Counted from the first letter of the stretch, positions 45,424-56,150 are shown. The stretch: 64,000 nucleotides of DNA from Methylophaga pinxianii (GCF_020447225.1 NZ_JAJAEO010000177.1:1-64000); one strand, 5' to 3'. Program-made: numbers and translations. Notes: a model not told the origin generated them from the sequence alone.

Positions 45424-48279
45424 TTACGACAGAGAGTCGAGTAATTCTTGTGCTCGCCTCTTCTGATCATCAGTACCTTGCTCAAGTACTTCTTCCAGAA
45501 TACCTCTGGCACCTTCCGGATCACCCATATCTGAATACGCTGCAGCCAGATCCAGTTTTGTCTCGGCCTCATCAATAGAATCAAAGTCGCTGAGATCAAA
45601 ATCCAGCTCATCATCATCCATACTGCTATCGAGGTTCAGATAATCTTCAAAAACATCATCGGTTTTTTCTAGACTATCAGATTCAACATCAAATCCACTT
45701 ATGTCTAATTCATCAGCCGACAAAGAATCGATTGTGGGAGATTTATCATCGCTAGTGGAGGTAAAACTAACACTGTCATCTTCCGATTCATCAATATCCA
45801 AATCCAGAACTTCCGGTGCAGAGGAATCCGGTTGCAGAACATTATCTTCTTCCAGGTCGATTCTTAAGTCGTCATCCTCAGCAAAATTCTCTGTTTCCAA
45901 CTGGGTTTCAATACTTTCAATATCTTTTTCTTCAGATTGATAATTGGTATCAAACTGCAATAAATCTTCGTCATCACGTTGATAAACTTCTTCAGCCTGT
46001 CGGGTCTTGGTTGAATCCACTTGATAATCATCGAGATTGAATTCAATATGATCAGGTTGTTCTGCTTGCGCTGATGATTCATCATTATTTTCTAAGGCCG
46101 ACTCATCTTCTTCATTGAAATCGACTTCCTCAGTTTCCGTCAAATCAGTTTCTTCGACTGATTCTATTTGTTCAGCAAACAACGGATTATGTGGCAGCAA
46201 CTGACTGCCCCAAGCTCTGATTTCAGGCCATTGTGGATCTGTTTCATCAATACCTGAAGTATTGAGTACGGCGATGAAATCAGCAGATTTCTGTTGTTTG
46301 TAATAGACAAACATTAACTTAGCCGCGATATCTTTATCTTCAGGAGCTTGTTGGTGAGCCTGTTCAAGTGCACTTCCTGCCTGCACATAATCCGCATAAC
46401 CAACAAACATGTCAGCTTGTTCAACTAACTCATCCACTGATTTTGTTTTAGTAGGTTTGGTATTGCTTTCTGCTGGAGCATTGCTGTCCTCTACCACCGG
46501 TGTAATGACGTTGACACTGCCGACTTCCGGCGTAGTTTTGGCCGATTTCTTATGGTTGATTTTACTGACAGCATCATCCCAGCTTACTTCACGCTGATTA
46601 CGACGAATGATCATCCACAGAATGAGCAGCAATAACAGTACAGCAAGTAATGATTCAATTTTATGTGCTATTACAAAGGCCTGTACGCGCTGATAGAGTG
46701 AATCCATTTGCTGTTGATCAATATCAAGCACTTGGGCAGCGTCATCAATAGCGGCATTAACCTCTGCTGTAACAGACTCCAATTCAGCATTATCAGGATT
46801 TTCTGTATCTGACAGCTCGGTTTGTTCCGCTAAAGTGGTTTCAGAAAGTGTTTCATTATCAGCCTGCTGAGCTGAAAATTCGTCTGAAATGATTGTCTCA
46901 TCATTCTCTTCATCAGCTTCTGCTGAATCCGTACTGTCAATTGGAACGGGTTCCCAAGCTTCAGACTCATCCGTTGTATCAGCAACTTCAGCAGCTTCAG
47001 TCTCCAAAGTCGCATCGACGGCTTTGCTATCTGCTTCACTTCCCTCTAATATCGCATTTGCTTCATCAACCAGTGTCGCCAGATCAATCTGGGTTTCGTC
47101 TTGCTCCAACAAACTTTGAAGGCGTGCCATATCGGCATCTTTCAAGGAAATAAGCCGCCGCATCGTATCCAGCTGACGCTCCATTGCATCCATTCGATTT
47201 TTAAAATCAATATTTTCCTGCGATTGAGCTTCAATCGTTTCCTGTGCCAGGGTTAACTGTTCGCTGATACGTTGTAAATCAGGATCGCCTGTAACATCAG
47301 GATCCGCTTCAAGCAAACTGTTCTCAGTTGCAGCAATTAACTTTAACCGAGCACTTTCTTCATCAGAAGCTGCAATATCATTTTCTGTTGATGGTACTTC
47401 ACCATCACTCACACCGGGAGCCTCGGTTCCACTGTCAGTAACGGTAGAATTATTTGTTGCGTCTGTATCGTCAGTAGTCGTTTGTACAACGGGTGTTATC
47501 TGAGGAGCGTTTCGATTCTTCCATGCCGCGTTTTGTCGATCTACTTCAGATTTTGCTTCGCTAGCAGATAAACGGGTTATTTCATCGGTTGTTGGAATAC
47601 GAAGCGTACTGTCTGCATACAGGCTATTTACATTATTTTGCTGAAAAGCCTGCGGATTGGCGTTGAGCAACCCAATCATCATTTGTTGCATTGAAATATT
47701 GCTATTCGGACGAGTTCTCTCAGCAATACTCCATAATGTATCTCGTGAGTGAACTTTATATTCTGTCAGGTTTTGTCTTGATGATGCCGTTGAAGTTGTC
47801 TGAGAACGGGACTGTGATGGCGCCGGCATTGTGGAATCATTTGTAGATGGACGCGACGCTACACGGTTACCATACAGCTCTTTTGGTGGATCCAAAAGCA
47901 CCGTATATTCACGTAATAATTTCCCCTGTCCCGTGGTTGCCGCTAACAAAAACCCAAGAAATGGCTCTTTAATTGGCACGTCAGAACTGACCATGATTCG
48001 CGTTGAATTAGCTTCTTCAACAACTTCAAATGTCAGTTGGGTGAGCAAGAAACTACGCTCCAAGCCCGCGCGTTCAAAATCCTCAATTGAAGCCAGTTTG
48101 ACTTCGAGATTACCTCGCTCATCATCTCGTAGGGCATTCACCGATATTTCGGCTTTAAAAGGCTCGTTCAGCGCTGAATAAAGTGTTATCTGTCCAAGCC
48201 CAAAAGCATAACCCGGTAAGGGAGTTAAGAAACCTAGTGCCGTAGCTACCGACAAACGGGTCAACGTTTTTTGTTTCAT
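45424..48279 (-). CDS. fimV: FimV-family polar/pilus assembly protein
   Basis: 951 residues. A signal peptide (about 1-25) precedes a FimV N-terminal domain (GQITLYSALNEPFKAEI). A LysM peptidoglycan-binding domain follows at about 172-230 (YKVHSRDTLWSIAERT), then a coiled coil (about 330-390) and one membrane helix (about 535-553, ESLLAVLLLLLILWMII). A very acidic, low-complexity cytoplasmic stretch ends in the conserved FimV C-terminal TPR region (KLDLAAAYSDMGDPEGARGILEEVL). In Pseudomonas FimV supports type IV pilus secretin assembly, twitching and cAMP signalling at the cell pole. The acidic region is expected to vary. The asd-fimV-truA order is conserved. Confidence 0.93.
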   Translation of the reverse strand: MKQKTLTRLSVATALGFLTPLPGYAFGLGQITLYSALNEPFKAEISVNALRDDERGNLEVKLASIEDFERAGLERSFLLTQLTFEVVEEANSTRIMVSSDVPIKEPFLGFLLAATTGQGKLLREYTVLLDPPKELYGNRVASRPSTNDSTMPAPSQSRSQTTSTASSRQNLTEYKVHSRDTLWSIAERTRPNSNISMQQMMIGLLNANPQAFQQNNVNSLYADSTLRIPTTDEITRLSASEAKSEVDRQNAAWKNRNAPQITPVVQTTTDDTDATNNSTVTDSGTEAPGVSDGEVPSTENDIAASDEESARLKLIAATENSLLEADPDVTGDPDLQRISEQLTLAQETIEAQSQENIDFKNRMDAMERQLDTMRRLISLKDADMARLQSLLEQDETQIDLATLVDEANAILEGSEADSKAVDATLETEAAEVADTTDESEAWEPVPIDSTDSAEADEENDETIISDEFSAQQADNETLSETTLAEQTELSDTENPDNAELESVTAEVNAAIDDAAQVLDIDQQQMDSLYQRVQAFVIAHKIESLLAVLLLLLILWMIIRRNQREVSWDDAVSKINHKKSAKTTPEVGSVNVITPVVEDSNAPAESNTKPTKTKSVDELVEQADMFVGYADYVQAGSALEQAHQQAPEDKDIAAKLMFVYYKQQKSADFIAVLNTSGIDETDPQWPEIRAWGSQLLPHNPLFAEQIESVEETDLTETEEVDFNEEDESALENNDESSAQAEQPDHIEFNLDDYQVDSTKTRQAEEVYQRDDEDLLQFDTNYQSEEKDIESIETQLETENFAEDDDLRIDLEEDNVLQPDSSAPEVLDLDIDESEDDSVSFTSTSDDKSPTIDSLSADELDISGFDVESDSLEKTDDVFEDYLNLDSSMDDDELDFDLSDFDSIDEAETKLDLAAAYSDMGDPEGARGILEEVLEQGTDDQKRRAQELLDSLS

Positions 48280-48312
48280 TTAACTCCCCTTCCTTGACAC
48301 TCTCAGCTATGC

Positions 48313-49335
48313 CTAGAGGTATTTCTCGACCAAAAGCTCGGCGATTTGCACGCTGTTCAGTGCTGCCCCTTTACGGACATTGTCTGAGACAACCCATAAA
48401 TTCAATCCGTTGGGATGAGAAATATCTTCACGGATACGGCCTACATATACAGGATCCTGACCAGATGAATCTGTGACCGCGGTTGGATAACCGCCATCTT
48501 TGTGCTCATCCAGCACCACAATGCCATCAAATGCCGCGAGTAAGGCTTTGGCTTTTTCTGCCGTAATTTTGTCACGCGTTTCAATATGGATCGCTTCTGA
48601 GTGACCAAAAAACACCGGCACTCTCACCGCTGTAGGATTTACCTGAATATCATTGTCGCCCATGATTTTGCGGGTTTCCCACACCATTTTCATTTCTTCT
48701 TTGGTGTAGCCGTTATCCATGAAAACATCAATTTGCGGGATCACATTAAAAGCTATTTGTTTTGGATAAACTTCTGCTTCAACCGGCCGTCCATTCAACA
48801 AAGCAGCTGTTTGCTTGGCCAACTCATCCATCGCTGGTTTACCGCTTCCAGAGACCGCCTGATAGGTGCAAACATTGATACGTTTAATTCCAACCGCATC
48901 ATAGATAGGTTTTAAGGCCACCAGCATTTGAATGGTTGAGCAATTCGGGTTAGCGATAATGCCACGTTTTTTGTATCCCGCAACAGCATCTGGATTCACT
49001 TCCGGTACGATAAGCGGCACATCATCGTCATAACGGAACTGAGAAGTATTATCGATAACGATACAACCAGCAGCCGCTGCTTTTGGTGCATAGATTTCTG
49101 ACACACTGGCGCCCGGTGAAAACAGACCAATTTGTACTTTGGAAAAATCAAAAGTAGCCAGGTCTTCCACCACTAACGATTTATTACCAAATTGTACGGT
49201 TGAACCAGCAGAACGTTCGCTGGCTAATGCATAAACTTTACCGACAGGAAATTTACGTTGATGCAGGATATCCAGCATCGCTTCACCTACCGCGCCAGTA
49301 GCCCCTACAACAGCAACATCAATTTGTTTAGTCAC
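48313..49335 (-). CDS. asd: Aspartate-semialdehyde dehydrogenase
   Basis: 340 residues. The NADP loop is VAVVGATGAVGEAML; the catalytic cysteine is in ANPNCSTIQML and the catalytic histidine in RVPVFFGHSEAIHIE. It converts aspartyl-phosphate to aspartate semialdehyde, the branch point to lysine/diaminopimelate, threonine and methionine. It sits between leuB and fimV, the normal location, and looks complete. Confidence 0.97.
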   Translation of the reverse strand: MTKQIDVAVVGATGAVGEAMLDILHQRKFPVGKVYALASERSAGSTVQFGNKSLVVEDLATFDFSKVQIGLFSPGASVSEIYAPKAAAAGCIVIDNTSQFRYDDDVPLIVPEVNPDAVAGYKKRGIIANPNCSTIQMLVALKPIYDAVGIKRINVCTYQAVSGSGKPAMDELAKQTAALLNGRPVEAEVYPKQIAFNVIPQIDVFMDNGYTKEEMKMVWETRKIMGDNDIQVNPTAVRVPVFFGHSEAIHIETRDKITAEKAKALLAAFDGIVVLDEHKDGGYPTAVTDSSGQDPVYVGRIREDISHPNGLNLWVVSDNVRKGAALNSVQIAELLVEKYL

Positions 49336-49355
49336 AATTCACCTAAATTCTTTTG

Positions 49356-50426
49356 TTACAGCGCTGCCACGACGGCATCGCCCATTTCAGCAGTGCTCAC
49401 GCGAGTCATGCCCGCAGAGAAAATATCTGCTGTTCGTAAACCTTGATCCAACACCTTGCTCACCGCACTTTCTATACGATCAGCGAAATCCGGCTGGTCA
49501 AGCGTGTAACGTAACATCATAGCAGCTGACAATATCGTTGCCAGTGGATTCGCAATGTTTTGTCCAGCAATATCAGGAGCTGAACCATGAATCGGTTCAT
49601 ACATTCCCTTACCATTTTCGTCCAATGAGGCCGATGGCAACATTCCAATCGACCCCGTCAGCATTGAAGCGCAATCCGATAATATATCGCCAAACATATT
49701 GGTCGTCACCATGACATCAAACTGTTTTGGTGCGCGTACTAACTGCATTGCAGCGTTATCAACATACATGTGACTCAATTCAACATCAGCATACTCTTTG
49801 GATAATGTCGTCATCGTTTCACGCCATAACTCTGTGCATTCAAGCACATTGGCTTTATCCACAGAACACACACGGCTTTGTCGCTTACGAGCAATATCAA
49901 ACGCCACACGGCCAATGCGATTGATTTCACTTTCGCGATAGACCAAGGTGTTGTAGCCCTCTTTCTCGCCATTTTCCAAGGTACGTATTCCCCGAGGCTG
50001 ACCGAAATAAATGCCACCGGTTAATTCACGCACGATCATTAAATCCAAACCAGCAACCACTTCCGGTTTCAAGGTAGAAGCATCGGCTAATTGTGGATAT
50101 AACAAGGCCGGACGTAAATTGGCAAATAGATTTAATTGTGAACGAATACCCAATAAACCTTTTTCTGGACGCACACTGATATCCAGTGACTCCCACTTAT
50201 AGCCCCCTACAGCACCTAATAATATGGCATCAGCCTGCTTTGCCATCTCTAAGGTTGCTTCGGGTAGCGGGCTGCCAGTCTCATCATAGGCGGCACCACC
50301 AATCAACCCATGTTCCAGCTCAATATCCAAACCATCCTGTTTAAAGGCTTTTAACACTTTAACGGCTTCAGCCACAATTTCAGGTCCGATACCATCACCG
50401 GCCAATACTGCAATTTTTTTTGTCAT
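49356..50426 (-). CDS. leuB: 3-isopropylmalate dehydrogenase
   Basis: 356 residues of the beta-decarboxylating dehydrogenase family. [20 protein letters not shown] starts the protein. Substrate-binding arginines are in [14 protein letters not shown] and nearby, the catalytic Tyr/Lys pair is in VDKANVLE and flanking residues, and the NAD-specificity loop is [13 protein letters not shown]. It oxidises 3-isopropylmalate in leucine synthesis. It is 32 bases downstream of leuD. Confidence 0.97.
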   Translation of the reverse strand: MTKKIAVLAGDGIGPEIVAEAVKVLKAFKQDGLDIELEHGLIGGAAYDETGSPLPEATLEMAKQADAILLGAVGGYKWESLDISVRPEKGLLGIRSQLNLFANLRPALLYPQLADASTLKPEVVAGLDLMIVRELTGGIYFGQPRGIRTLENGEKEGYNTLVYRESEINRIGRVAFDIARKRQSRVCSVDKANVLECTELWRETMTTLSKEYADVELSHMYVDNAAMQLVRAPKQFDVMVTTNMFGDILSDCASMLTGSIGMLPSASLDENGKGMYEPIHGSAPDIAGQNIANPLATILSAAMMLRYTLDQPDFADRIESAVSKVLDQGLRTADIFSAGMTRVSTAEMGDAVVAAL

Positions 50427-50458
50427 GAATATTCTTACTTATAAATTTAGATAAAAAA

Positions 50459-51097
50459 TCAGGAAAACAGCCACGGCGCCTCTTCGCGACGTCGGGCCTC
50501 ATAGGCTTTAATATCATCCGTATGTTGCAAGGTCAGACCGATATCATCTAAGCCCTCAAGCAAACAATGCTTCTTAAAGCTGTCAATTTCAAAAGGAAAT
50601 TTTTCACCATTCGGTAACAGAATAGTTTGCTCGGGTAAATCAACTGTAAGCTGGTAGCCCGGCGTGGCCTCTACTTGTTCAAATAACGTATCAACCTGTT
50701 TTTCATCGAGTTTGATGGTCAAGATGCCATTCTTACTGCTGTTACTAAAAAAGATATCAGCAAAACTTGGCGCAATAATGACTCGAATACCAAAGTCCTC
50801 CAGTGCCCACACCGCATGCTCTCGACTGGATCCGCAACCAAAATTTTCCCGGGCCAGCAAGATAGTGCCCCCCTGATAACGCGGTTGATTTAACTCAAAA
50901 TCAGGATTCAATGGTCGATTGCTACTATCCTGCCCAGGCTCACCATGATCAAGATAGCGCCATTCATCAAACAGGTTCGGGCCAAAACCGCTACGCTTTA
51001 TCGATTTCAAAAACTGTTTTGGAATAATGGCGTCTGTATCAACATTAGGTCGATCCAGTGGAATGACTATGCCGGTTTCCACGGAAATTTTTTGCAT
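50459..51097 (-). CDS. leuD: 3-isopropylmalate dehydratase small subunit
   Basis: 212 residues. The swivelling domain has [20 protein letters not shown] at the N-terminus and [15 protein letters not shown] in the middle, both signatures of LeuD. It combines with LeuC to isomerise isopropylmalate. The large subunit gene leuC, which usually lies directly upstream, is not in the window. Instead the flagellar stator genes pomA-pomB lie upstream on the same strand after a 205-base gap, so leuC must be elsewhere. Confidence 0.96.
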   Translation of the reverse strand: MQKISVETGIVIPLDRPNVDTDAIIPKQFLKSIKRSGFGPNLFDEWRYLDHGEPGQDSSNRPLNPDFELNQPRYQGGTILLARENFGCGSSREHAVWALEDFGIRVIIAPSFADIFFSNSSKNGILTIKLDEKQVDTLFEQVEATPGYQLTVDLPEQTILLPNGEKFPFEIDSFKKHCLLEGLDDIGLTLQHTDDIKAYEARRREEAPWLFS

Positions 51098-51194
51098 ATT
51101 AACCTCTTAATTCTTATCGCAGCGTCTTTAAGCGACTAAATGCGCTATTTGCTGTATCAGCTGCTTTTCAACTCAAGACGAGTAAATCTTTTGA

Positions 51195-51232
51195 GTCTTA
51201 TGCTTCTAAAGATACAACCAAAGGCATAAGAC
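51195..51232. other. Inverted repeat between pomB and leuD
   Basis: GTCTTATGC (51195-51203) and GCATAAGAC (51224-51232) form a perfect 9-bp stem around a 20-base loop. It is in the 205-base gap that follows pomB and precedes leuD. No T run follows, so it may be an operator or leader stem and not a terminator. Confidence 0.35.
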
Positions 51233-51302
51233 ATATCAAAAACCTGCAAAATAATACCATTGTTTGCCATGGCATATTTTGTTGGTAACCATATCTTGAA
51301 GC

Positions 51303-52199
51303 CTAACGGACTTGTTGTATTTCGCTATCAATAGCGTCGTGCTGTTGAATCAACTCGTCAATCGACTTGGTTAAGTCACTATCTATTGAGCCTTTTAAGA
51401 CAACGATTTCGACACGACGGTTGACTGCTCTGTTTTCGACGGAGTCATTAGGCGCTAACGGGCGGGTATCTGCATAACCTTCAAGCACAAACCGCTCTGG
51501 TGGAATCGTATTGTAATCAAGCAGTTCATGTACAACGGAGGTTGCCCGAGAAGTAGATAACTCCCAATTGGAACGATAGCGTGAGGTATTAATTGGCACA
51601 TTATCGGTATGCCCGGCTACCGCAATTAAGCCATCAGTTTGAGTTAACACTTCATTAATTTTTTTCAGGATCGGGACAAAGTCCTGGTTTAACGTCGCAT
51701 CTCCAGAAGGGAATGAACCACGCTCACGGATGCGGATAACAATACGGTTCAATTGATTTTCCACCACGATCAGACCTCTCTCGATTTCTGACTCTAGTGC
51801 TTCTTTGAACTCTTCCACTTCTTCTGCTACCTGCTTTGCCTGGGCTTCAGCAACAGCTTCTGCGTCCATCGTAACTTTTAGAACATCTCTGGTATCGTCT
51901 GTGGTTTCCTGTCTGACAATATTCAATGGAGTAGGCTTGGGTTCGCCAGGACTGAATTCCTGGGCAATGATACTGGTTCCTTTTGGGATCGCTTCATCAA
52001 CCACTTCCCTTTGCACCCCAAATGCCTTTTCCAGGGACATGACAACCATTTTATATTTGATCGCATCAATTTCAGCAAAGGAAAGTAGTAAAACAAAGAA
52101 GCACATCAATAACGACATTAAATCAGCGAATGTCGCCATATAGGCAGGTAATCCTTTTTTCTGCTGTTTTTTGAAACCTTGCGTTTCGGATTCACTCAT
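51303..52199 (-). CDS. pomB: Flagellar stator protein PomB-like (MotB family)
   Basis: 298 residues. A short cytoplasmic N-terminus leads to one membrane helix FADLMSLLMCFFVLLLSFAE, whose aspartate is the ion-binding residue. The plug region and KGTSIIAQEFSPGEPKPTP follow. An OmpA-like peptidoglycan-binding domain (about 160-280) contains VAGHTDNVPI and the WELSTSRATSVV and VENRAVNRRVEI motifs. The sequence is closer to Na+-driven Vibrio PomB than to proton-driven MotB. It is encoded just downstream of pomA. Na+ coupling is inferred from family resemblance. Confidence 0.9.
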   Translation of the reverse strand: MSESETQGFKKQQKKGLPAYMATFADLMSLLMCFFVLLLSFAEIDAIKYKMVVMSLEKAFGVQREVVDEAIPKGTSIIAQEFSPGEPKPTPLNIVRQETTDDTRDVLKVTMDAEAVAEAQAKQVAEEVEEFKEALESEIERGLIVVENQLNRIVIRIRERGSFPSGDATLNQDFVPILKKINEVLTQTDGLIAVAGHTDNVPINTSRYRSNWELSTSRATSVVHELLDYNTIPPERFVLEGYADTRPLAPNDSVENRAVNRRVEIVVLKGSIDSDLTKSIDELIQQHDAIDSEIQQVR

Positions 52200-52222
52200 G
52201 ATTTATGCCTTCTTTCAGCAGA

Positions 52223-52996
52223 CTAAGCTTCAGCCGGTGCAACAGCTTCAACATCCCGCTGGGAAGAAGGCAGATAATTTTTCAATAACTCTTCCAATAC
52301 TTTTGGATTTTGTCCTTCCTGAATACCCATGACACTCTCAATAATAATGCTTTTATTCATCAGCTCTTCATTACTGCGCAATGCCAGTTTATCGGCAATA
52401 GGTAAGGCAAACATATTGGCCAACATTGCTCCGTAAAGCGTCGTTAACAAGGCAACAGCCATGGCTGGGCCGATAGATTTAGGATCTGACATATTTGATA
52501 GCATCTGAACCAAACCTACCAAGGTACCGATCATTCCCATCGCAGGACCAGCGTCACCAATTTGCTGAAAAATTTGCTGGCCAATCGTATGCCGGTTAAC
52601 GGTTTCATTCATTTCCGTGTTCAGGGCTTTTCTAACTACGGCAGGCTCATGACCATCAACGAGCATACGGATACCTAATGCGAGCGCCGGATTTTTAACT
52701 TCTTGTCTTTCCAGGGCTAACAAGCCTTCTTTGCGGGCGATACTGGCCAGCTGAACAACTCTACTGATAATTTCTGTGGGATTTTCGGATTTATGCAGGA
52801 AAGCTTTGGTGGCCGTTTTCATTGAGCCGATAAACTGTTTCATGGTAAAGCGCATCATGACGACGGCAAAGGTCCCGCCGATAACAATCATGAAAGAAGG
52901 TGTATTGAGAAAAGTACTTGCCGCAGCACCGAGGGCAATGGTGGCGATGATTAAACCCCAGGAAATCAAAAAACCCAGTAAGGTAGCCAAATCCAC
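52223..52996 (-). CDS. pomA: Flagellar stator protein PomA-like (MotA family)
   Basis: 257 residues with four membrane helices. It begins MDLATLLGFLISWGLI, the same start as Vibrio PomA. The cytoplasmic loop holds the rotor-contacting charged residues (KEGLLALERQEVKNP), and the last two helices carry GMIGTLVGLVQMLSNMSDP and MAVALLTTLYGAMLANMFALPIADKLALR. With PomB it conducts ions past the rotor to turn the flagellum. The gene is 23 bases upstream of pomB. The rotor and other flagellar genes are not in the window. Confidence 0.92.
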   Translation of the reverse strand: MDLATLLGFLISWGLIIATIALGAAASTFLNTPSFMIVIGGTFAVVMMRFTMKQFIGSMKTATKAFLHKSENPTEIISRVVQLASIARKEGLLALERQEVKNPALALGIRMLVDGHEPAVVRKALNTEMNETVNRHTIGQQIFQQIGDAGPAMGMIGTLVGLVQMLSNMSDPKSIGPAMAVALLTTLYGAMLANMFALPIADKLALRSNEELMNKSIIIESVMGIQEGQNPKVLEELLKNYLPSSQRDVEAVAPAEA

Positions 52997-53084
52997 GTGC
53001 TTTTCTCCCTGATTGAATAATGCCTGAAGTTACTTAATAATTCTGGCACATAATTGTACCGGATGATATTCAAAATCAACTGTT

Positions 53085-55241
53085 TCAAGTATTCACAGCA
53101 TGTTGATGTCTTTTTCGACGATAAATAATTATCGCTGGCGTCATTGCCAGGGCAATTAAAATTAACAGTAATACTAATGGCCAGATCGTAGGCTGATTCC
53201 ATTTTGCTCGTAGCTGCTCACGTAGTAGCGGATCGATCCGGTGATACTTTAATGTATTGTTCGCCATCAAATTAGGTTTGATATTTTTATTCCAGGCATG
53301 GAACAAGGTTAACTCCTTGGGATGAAATCCCCACACCCAGGGCGCATCATACCTGACAATATCAACCATTTTGTCAATAATTTTTTGGCGTTCAGCATTA
53401 TCTGGCATCACCCGCATTTGCTCAAATAATGAATCGAATTCCGGGTTTTGATAATTCGCACTATTTTCACCATTGTGAATCGCTTTAGCATTCGGCCCGT
53501 ATAACAAAAACAGGAAATTCTCAGGATCCGGGTAATCGGCACTCCAGCCGACTTTAAATATCTGCGTTTGCCCACGACGCATCTTATCTTGAAAGCGATT
53601 GTAGTCAGTTGAACGAATCACCAGCTGAATATTAAGTTTCTGGAACTGTTTGCGCATCCAGTCTAATTGGGACTTGGCATCAGGTCCGACGGCTGAAATA
53701 TCAAAATATAATGTTAATGGTTGTCCGGTTTCAGCGTCTCTCCCTTTAGGGTATCCAGCCTCAACCAGCAGATTTCTTGCATATTCAATTGATCTGGTTC
53801 GCACCGCGTTGTCACGCCACTCATATACATAAGGATCCAATCCTTCTTTGCCTTCGCGATATCCAAAAATGCCGGGAGGTATCGGGCCTTGTGCGGGTAT
53901 GCCTCGACCGTTAAAAAAGATAGAAACAAATTCTTCTTGATCGATTGCAATCGCAATGGCTTGTCGTAATTTTCGTGCTCTTTCGCTGTATCCGCCAACG
54001 ACCGAGTCAAGCATGTTAAAGCCAATATAATGTGTTGTAGTGCCAACCGCCGTTTGTAAATCTATGCCTTTTTTCATCATGTCATCGCTCAAACCGAAGG
54101 AACCTGCTGAAGAGACCTGAATTGCTTGCTCAAAACTATCTGAAGTTAATCCACTAATATCGTAATAGCCTTGAATAAATTTTCCCCAATAGGATGTGCT
54201 CTCTTTTTCCAGGGTATAAACAATTTTATCGATAAATGGCATGGGTTTGCCGGCATCATCCAGCAATCCTGCTGCTGCATCACCCGGGAGACCTTCCACG
54301 GGATAAACCTCACCGTGATAGTTGGGATTCTTGAGCATCACCATTCGCCGGTTGGGATCATTCTCAGTCATGTAATAAGCACCTGTGCCCACAGGATACC
54401 AATCCAAAGTGATATTTTTATCAATTAAAACGCTCTGCTGATAAAACGCATCAGCTTCCCATGGGATGGGAGCAAAAAAAGGCATGGCCAGCCAATATTT
54501 CAGCTGAGGATACTGGCCATAGACTGTTATCTGATATCGATAATCGTCGAGCAGTTTGACTCCGCTAATCTGCAAATTCCGGAGATCAATAGCTTGTTCT
54601 TGTAGCTGCATCTTTCCGAGCATAACGGCAAAGTCACCCAACCCCACAATGTGTTCGCTCATTAATCCGAGAATTGGGGAATGGACTTCTGGATGTGCCA
54701 GTCGTTTTATTTGATATACATAATCAGCCGCTTTCAATTCTCTTGTCGACTGTTGTGGAAAATCCATAATTGTCTTGATGTGGCTTGAAGTCTGTTCATT
54801 CAGTTCGTGATAAAGCCAACGTCCATTTTTGTCTTGTGCAAATGCCGGATGCGGTTGATAGGCAATCCCGGGACGAATGGTTATCGTATAGCGTGAAAAG
54901 GCGACATTTTCTGAAGTTTGTAGTGCTGCGGGCAGCGGCTTACCCTGTTTATCCAATAACTCAACTTGAGGCATCATCGCAGCAGTTAAAGGTTCTAAGG
55001 TATAGGGTCGTTTTAGATAATGATATTGAAGTGGCGGCTCATAAATTTGTGCCGTGATCAGACTTTCATTTGCTGAGTAGGATCGGGCAGGATCCAGATG
55101 TTTGGGTCGTAACATAAATGAACTGTAACTTACCGATATGTCACTTTGTGCTTCAGGGTAAGGTGAGTTAATCGCAGATAGATCACATCCTGCCAGCAAT
55201 AAAAGTAGCAGGCCATGCAGTGACACACTTAATCGGGACAT
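53085..55241 (-). CDS. Peptide-type ABC transporter substrate-binding lipoprotein with C-terminal membrane helix
   Basis: 718 residues, long for the family-5 (DppA/OppA) proteins, which are usually about 530-600. A lipoprotein signal ends in LAGC (Cys19). The central lobe structure has MLDSVVGGYSERARKLRQAIAIAID and GWSADYPDPENFLFLLYG, typical of peptide-binding proteins. The last 40 residues form a transmembrane helix (WPLVLLLILIALAMTPAIII) with a basic tail, so the protein may be anchored at both ends. No permease or ATPase is adjacent. A matching OppB-type permease lies at 28906-29886, but a physical link is not shown. Confidence 0.85.
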   Translation of the reverse strand: MSRLSVSLHGLLLLLLAGCDLSAINSPYPEAQSDISVSYSSFMLRPKHLDPARSYSANESLITAQIYEPPLQYHYLKRPYTLEPLTAAMMPQVELLDKQGKPLPAALQTSENVAFSRYTITIRPGIAYQPHPAFAQDKNGRWLYHELNEQTSSHIKTIMDFPQQSTRELKAADYVYQIKRLAHPEVHSPILGLMSEHIVGLGDFAVMLGKMQLQEQAIDLRNLQISGVKLLDDYRYQITVYGQYPQLKYWLAMPFFAPIPWEADAFYQQSVLIDKNITLDWYPVGTGAYYMTENDPNRRMVMLKNPNYHGEVYPVEGLPGDAAAGLLDDAGKPMPFIDKIVYTLEKESTSYWGKFIQGYYDISGLTSDSFEQAIQVSSAGSFGLSDDMMKKGIDLQTAVGTTTHYIGFNMLDSVVGGYSERARKLRQAIAIAIDQEEFVSIFFNGRGIPAQGPIPPGIFGYREGKEGLDPYVYEWRDNAVRTRSIEYARNLLVEAGYPKGRDAETGQPLTLYFDISAVGPDAKSQLDWMRKQFQKLNIQLVIRSTDYNRFQDKMRRGQTQIFKVGWSADYPDPENFLFLLYGPNAKAIHNGENSANYQNPEFDSLFEQMRVMPDNAERQKIIDKMVDIVRYDAPWVWGFHPKELTLFHAWNKNIKPNLMANNTLKYHRIDPLLREQLRAKWNQPTIWPLVLLLILIALAMTPAIIIYRRKRHQHAVNT

Positions 55242-55361
55242 AACATTCCATAGCCGAGACCGTTCAAACGGTGAGTATAACGGGAATGCATACAGCTCGC
55301 CTCTTCCAGTACCTGCTAAAATCAGGTAAGTTTATCGGTTTTAAAATTTCTGGAGTGCTTC

Positions 55362-56150
55362 ATGGGTTTCCTACAAGGTAAACGGGTATTGATTGTTGGC
55401 GTGGCCAGCTCGCGTTCTATCGCTGCCGGTATTGCGCATGCGATGGCGCGTGAAGGCGCAGAATTAGCTTTTACCTATCAAAATGACAAACTCAAATCAC
55501 GCGTTGAAAAAATTGCTGAAGAATGTGGCTCCAATCCAGCGTTAATTTTCCCATGTGATGTTAGCAGTGACGAACAGATTACTGCTGTTTTCGATGCTTT
55601 GGCCCAACAATGGGATGGGCTTGACAGTATTATTCACTCAGTCGCGTTTGCACCTCGTGAACAACTACAAGGCAGTTTTGTTGACAGTGTGACGCGTGAG
55701 GGTTTTGCCGCTGCGCATGATATCAGTGCATACAGCTTTGCTGCATTGGCAAAAGCGGGTAAAGAATTAATGGCTGGCCGTAATGGTTCATTATTAACAT
55801 TGAGCTATCTGGGTGCCGAACGTGCTATTGATAATTACAATGTTATGGGTGTTGCCAAAGCAGCTTTGGAAGCCACTGTCAGATATATGGCTTATTCACT
55901 TGGTCCAGAGGGTATTCGGGTCAATGCGGTTTCGGCCGGGCCTATTAAAACCCTTGCTGCCGCAGGTATTGGTGATTTTGGCAAGATGTTGGCCTACGGT
56001 GAGCGTAACGCGCCACTGCGTCGTAATGTCACTATTGAAGAAGTTGGCAATGTAGCTGCATTCTTGTGTTCAGATCTGGCATCTGGTGTTACCGGTGAAA
56101 TAACCTATGTTGATGGTGGTTACAACATCGTTGGTATTGGCGATAAGTAG
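55362..56150 (+). CDS. fabI: Enoyl-ACP reductase (NADH) FabI
   Basis: 262 residues of the short-chain dehydrogenase fold. The NAD loop is [14 protein letters not shown]. The catalytic pair is Tyr159 and Lys166 (Y-x6-[10 protein letters not shown]), with Tyr149 just upstream (SYLGAERA). It does the last reduction of each fatty-acid elongation cycle and is the target class of triclosan and isoniazid-type inhibitors. TGGAG lies before the ATG. A strong terminator follows, so it is a single-gene unit. Confidence 0.96.
   Translation: MGFLQGKRVLIVGVASSRSIAAGIAHAMAREGAELAFTYQNDKLKSRVEKIAEECGSNPALIFPCDVSSDEQITAVFDALAQQWDGLDSIIHSVAFAPREQLQGSFVDSVTREGFAAAHDISAYSFAALAKAGKELMAGRNGSLLTLSYLGAERAIDNYNVMGVAKAALEATVRYMAYSLGPEGIRVNAVSAGPIKTLAAAGIGDFGKMLAYGERNAPLRRNVTIEEVGNVAAFLCSDLASGVTGEITYVDGGYNIVGIGDK

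Noticed and set aside
46893-47153. Plus-strand frames rich in Ser/Leu within fimV
   Set aside because: Produced by the repetitive acidic codons of fimV read backwards.
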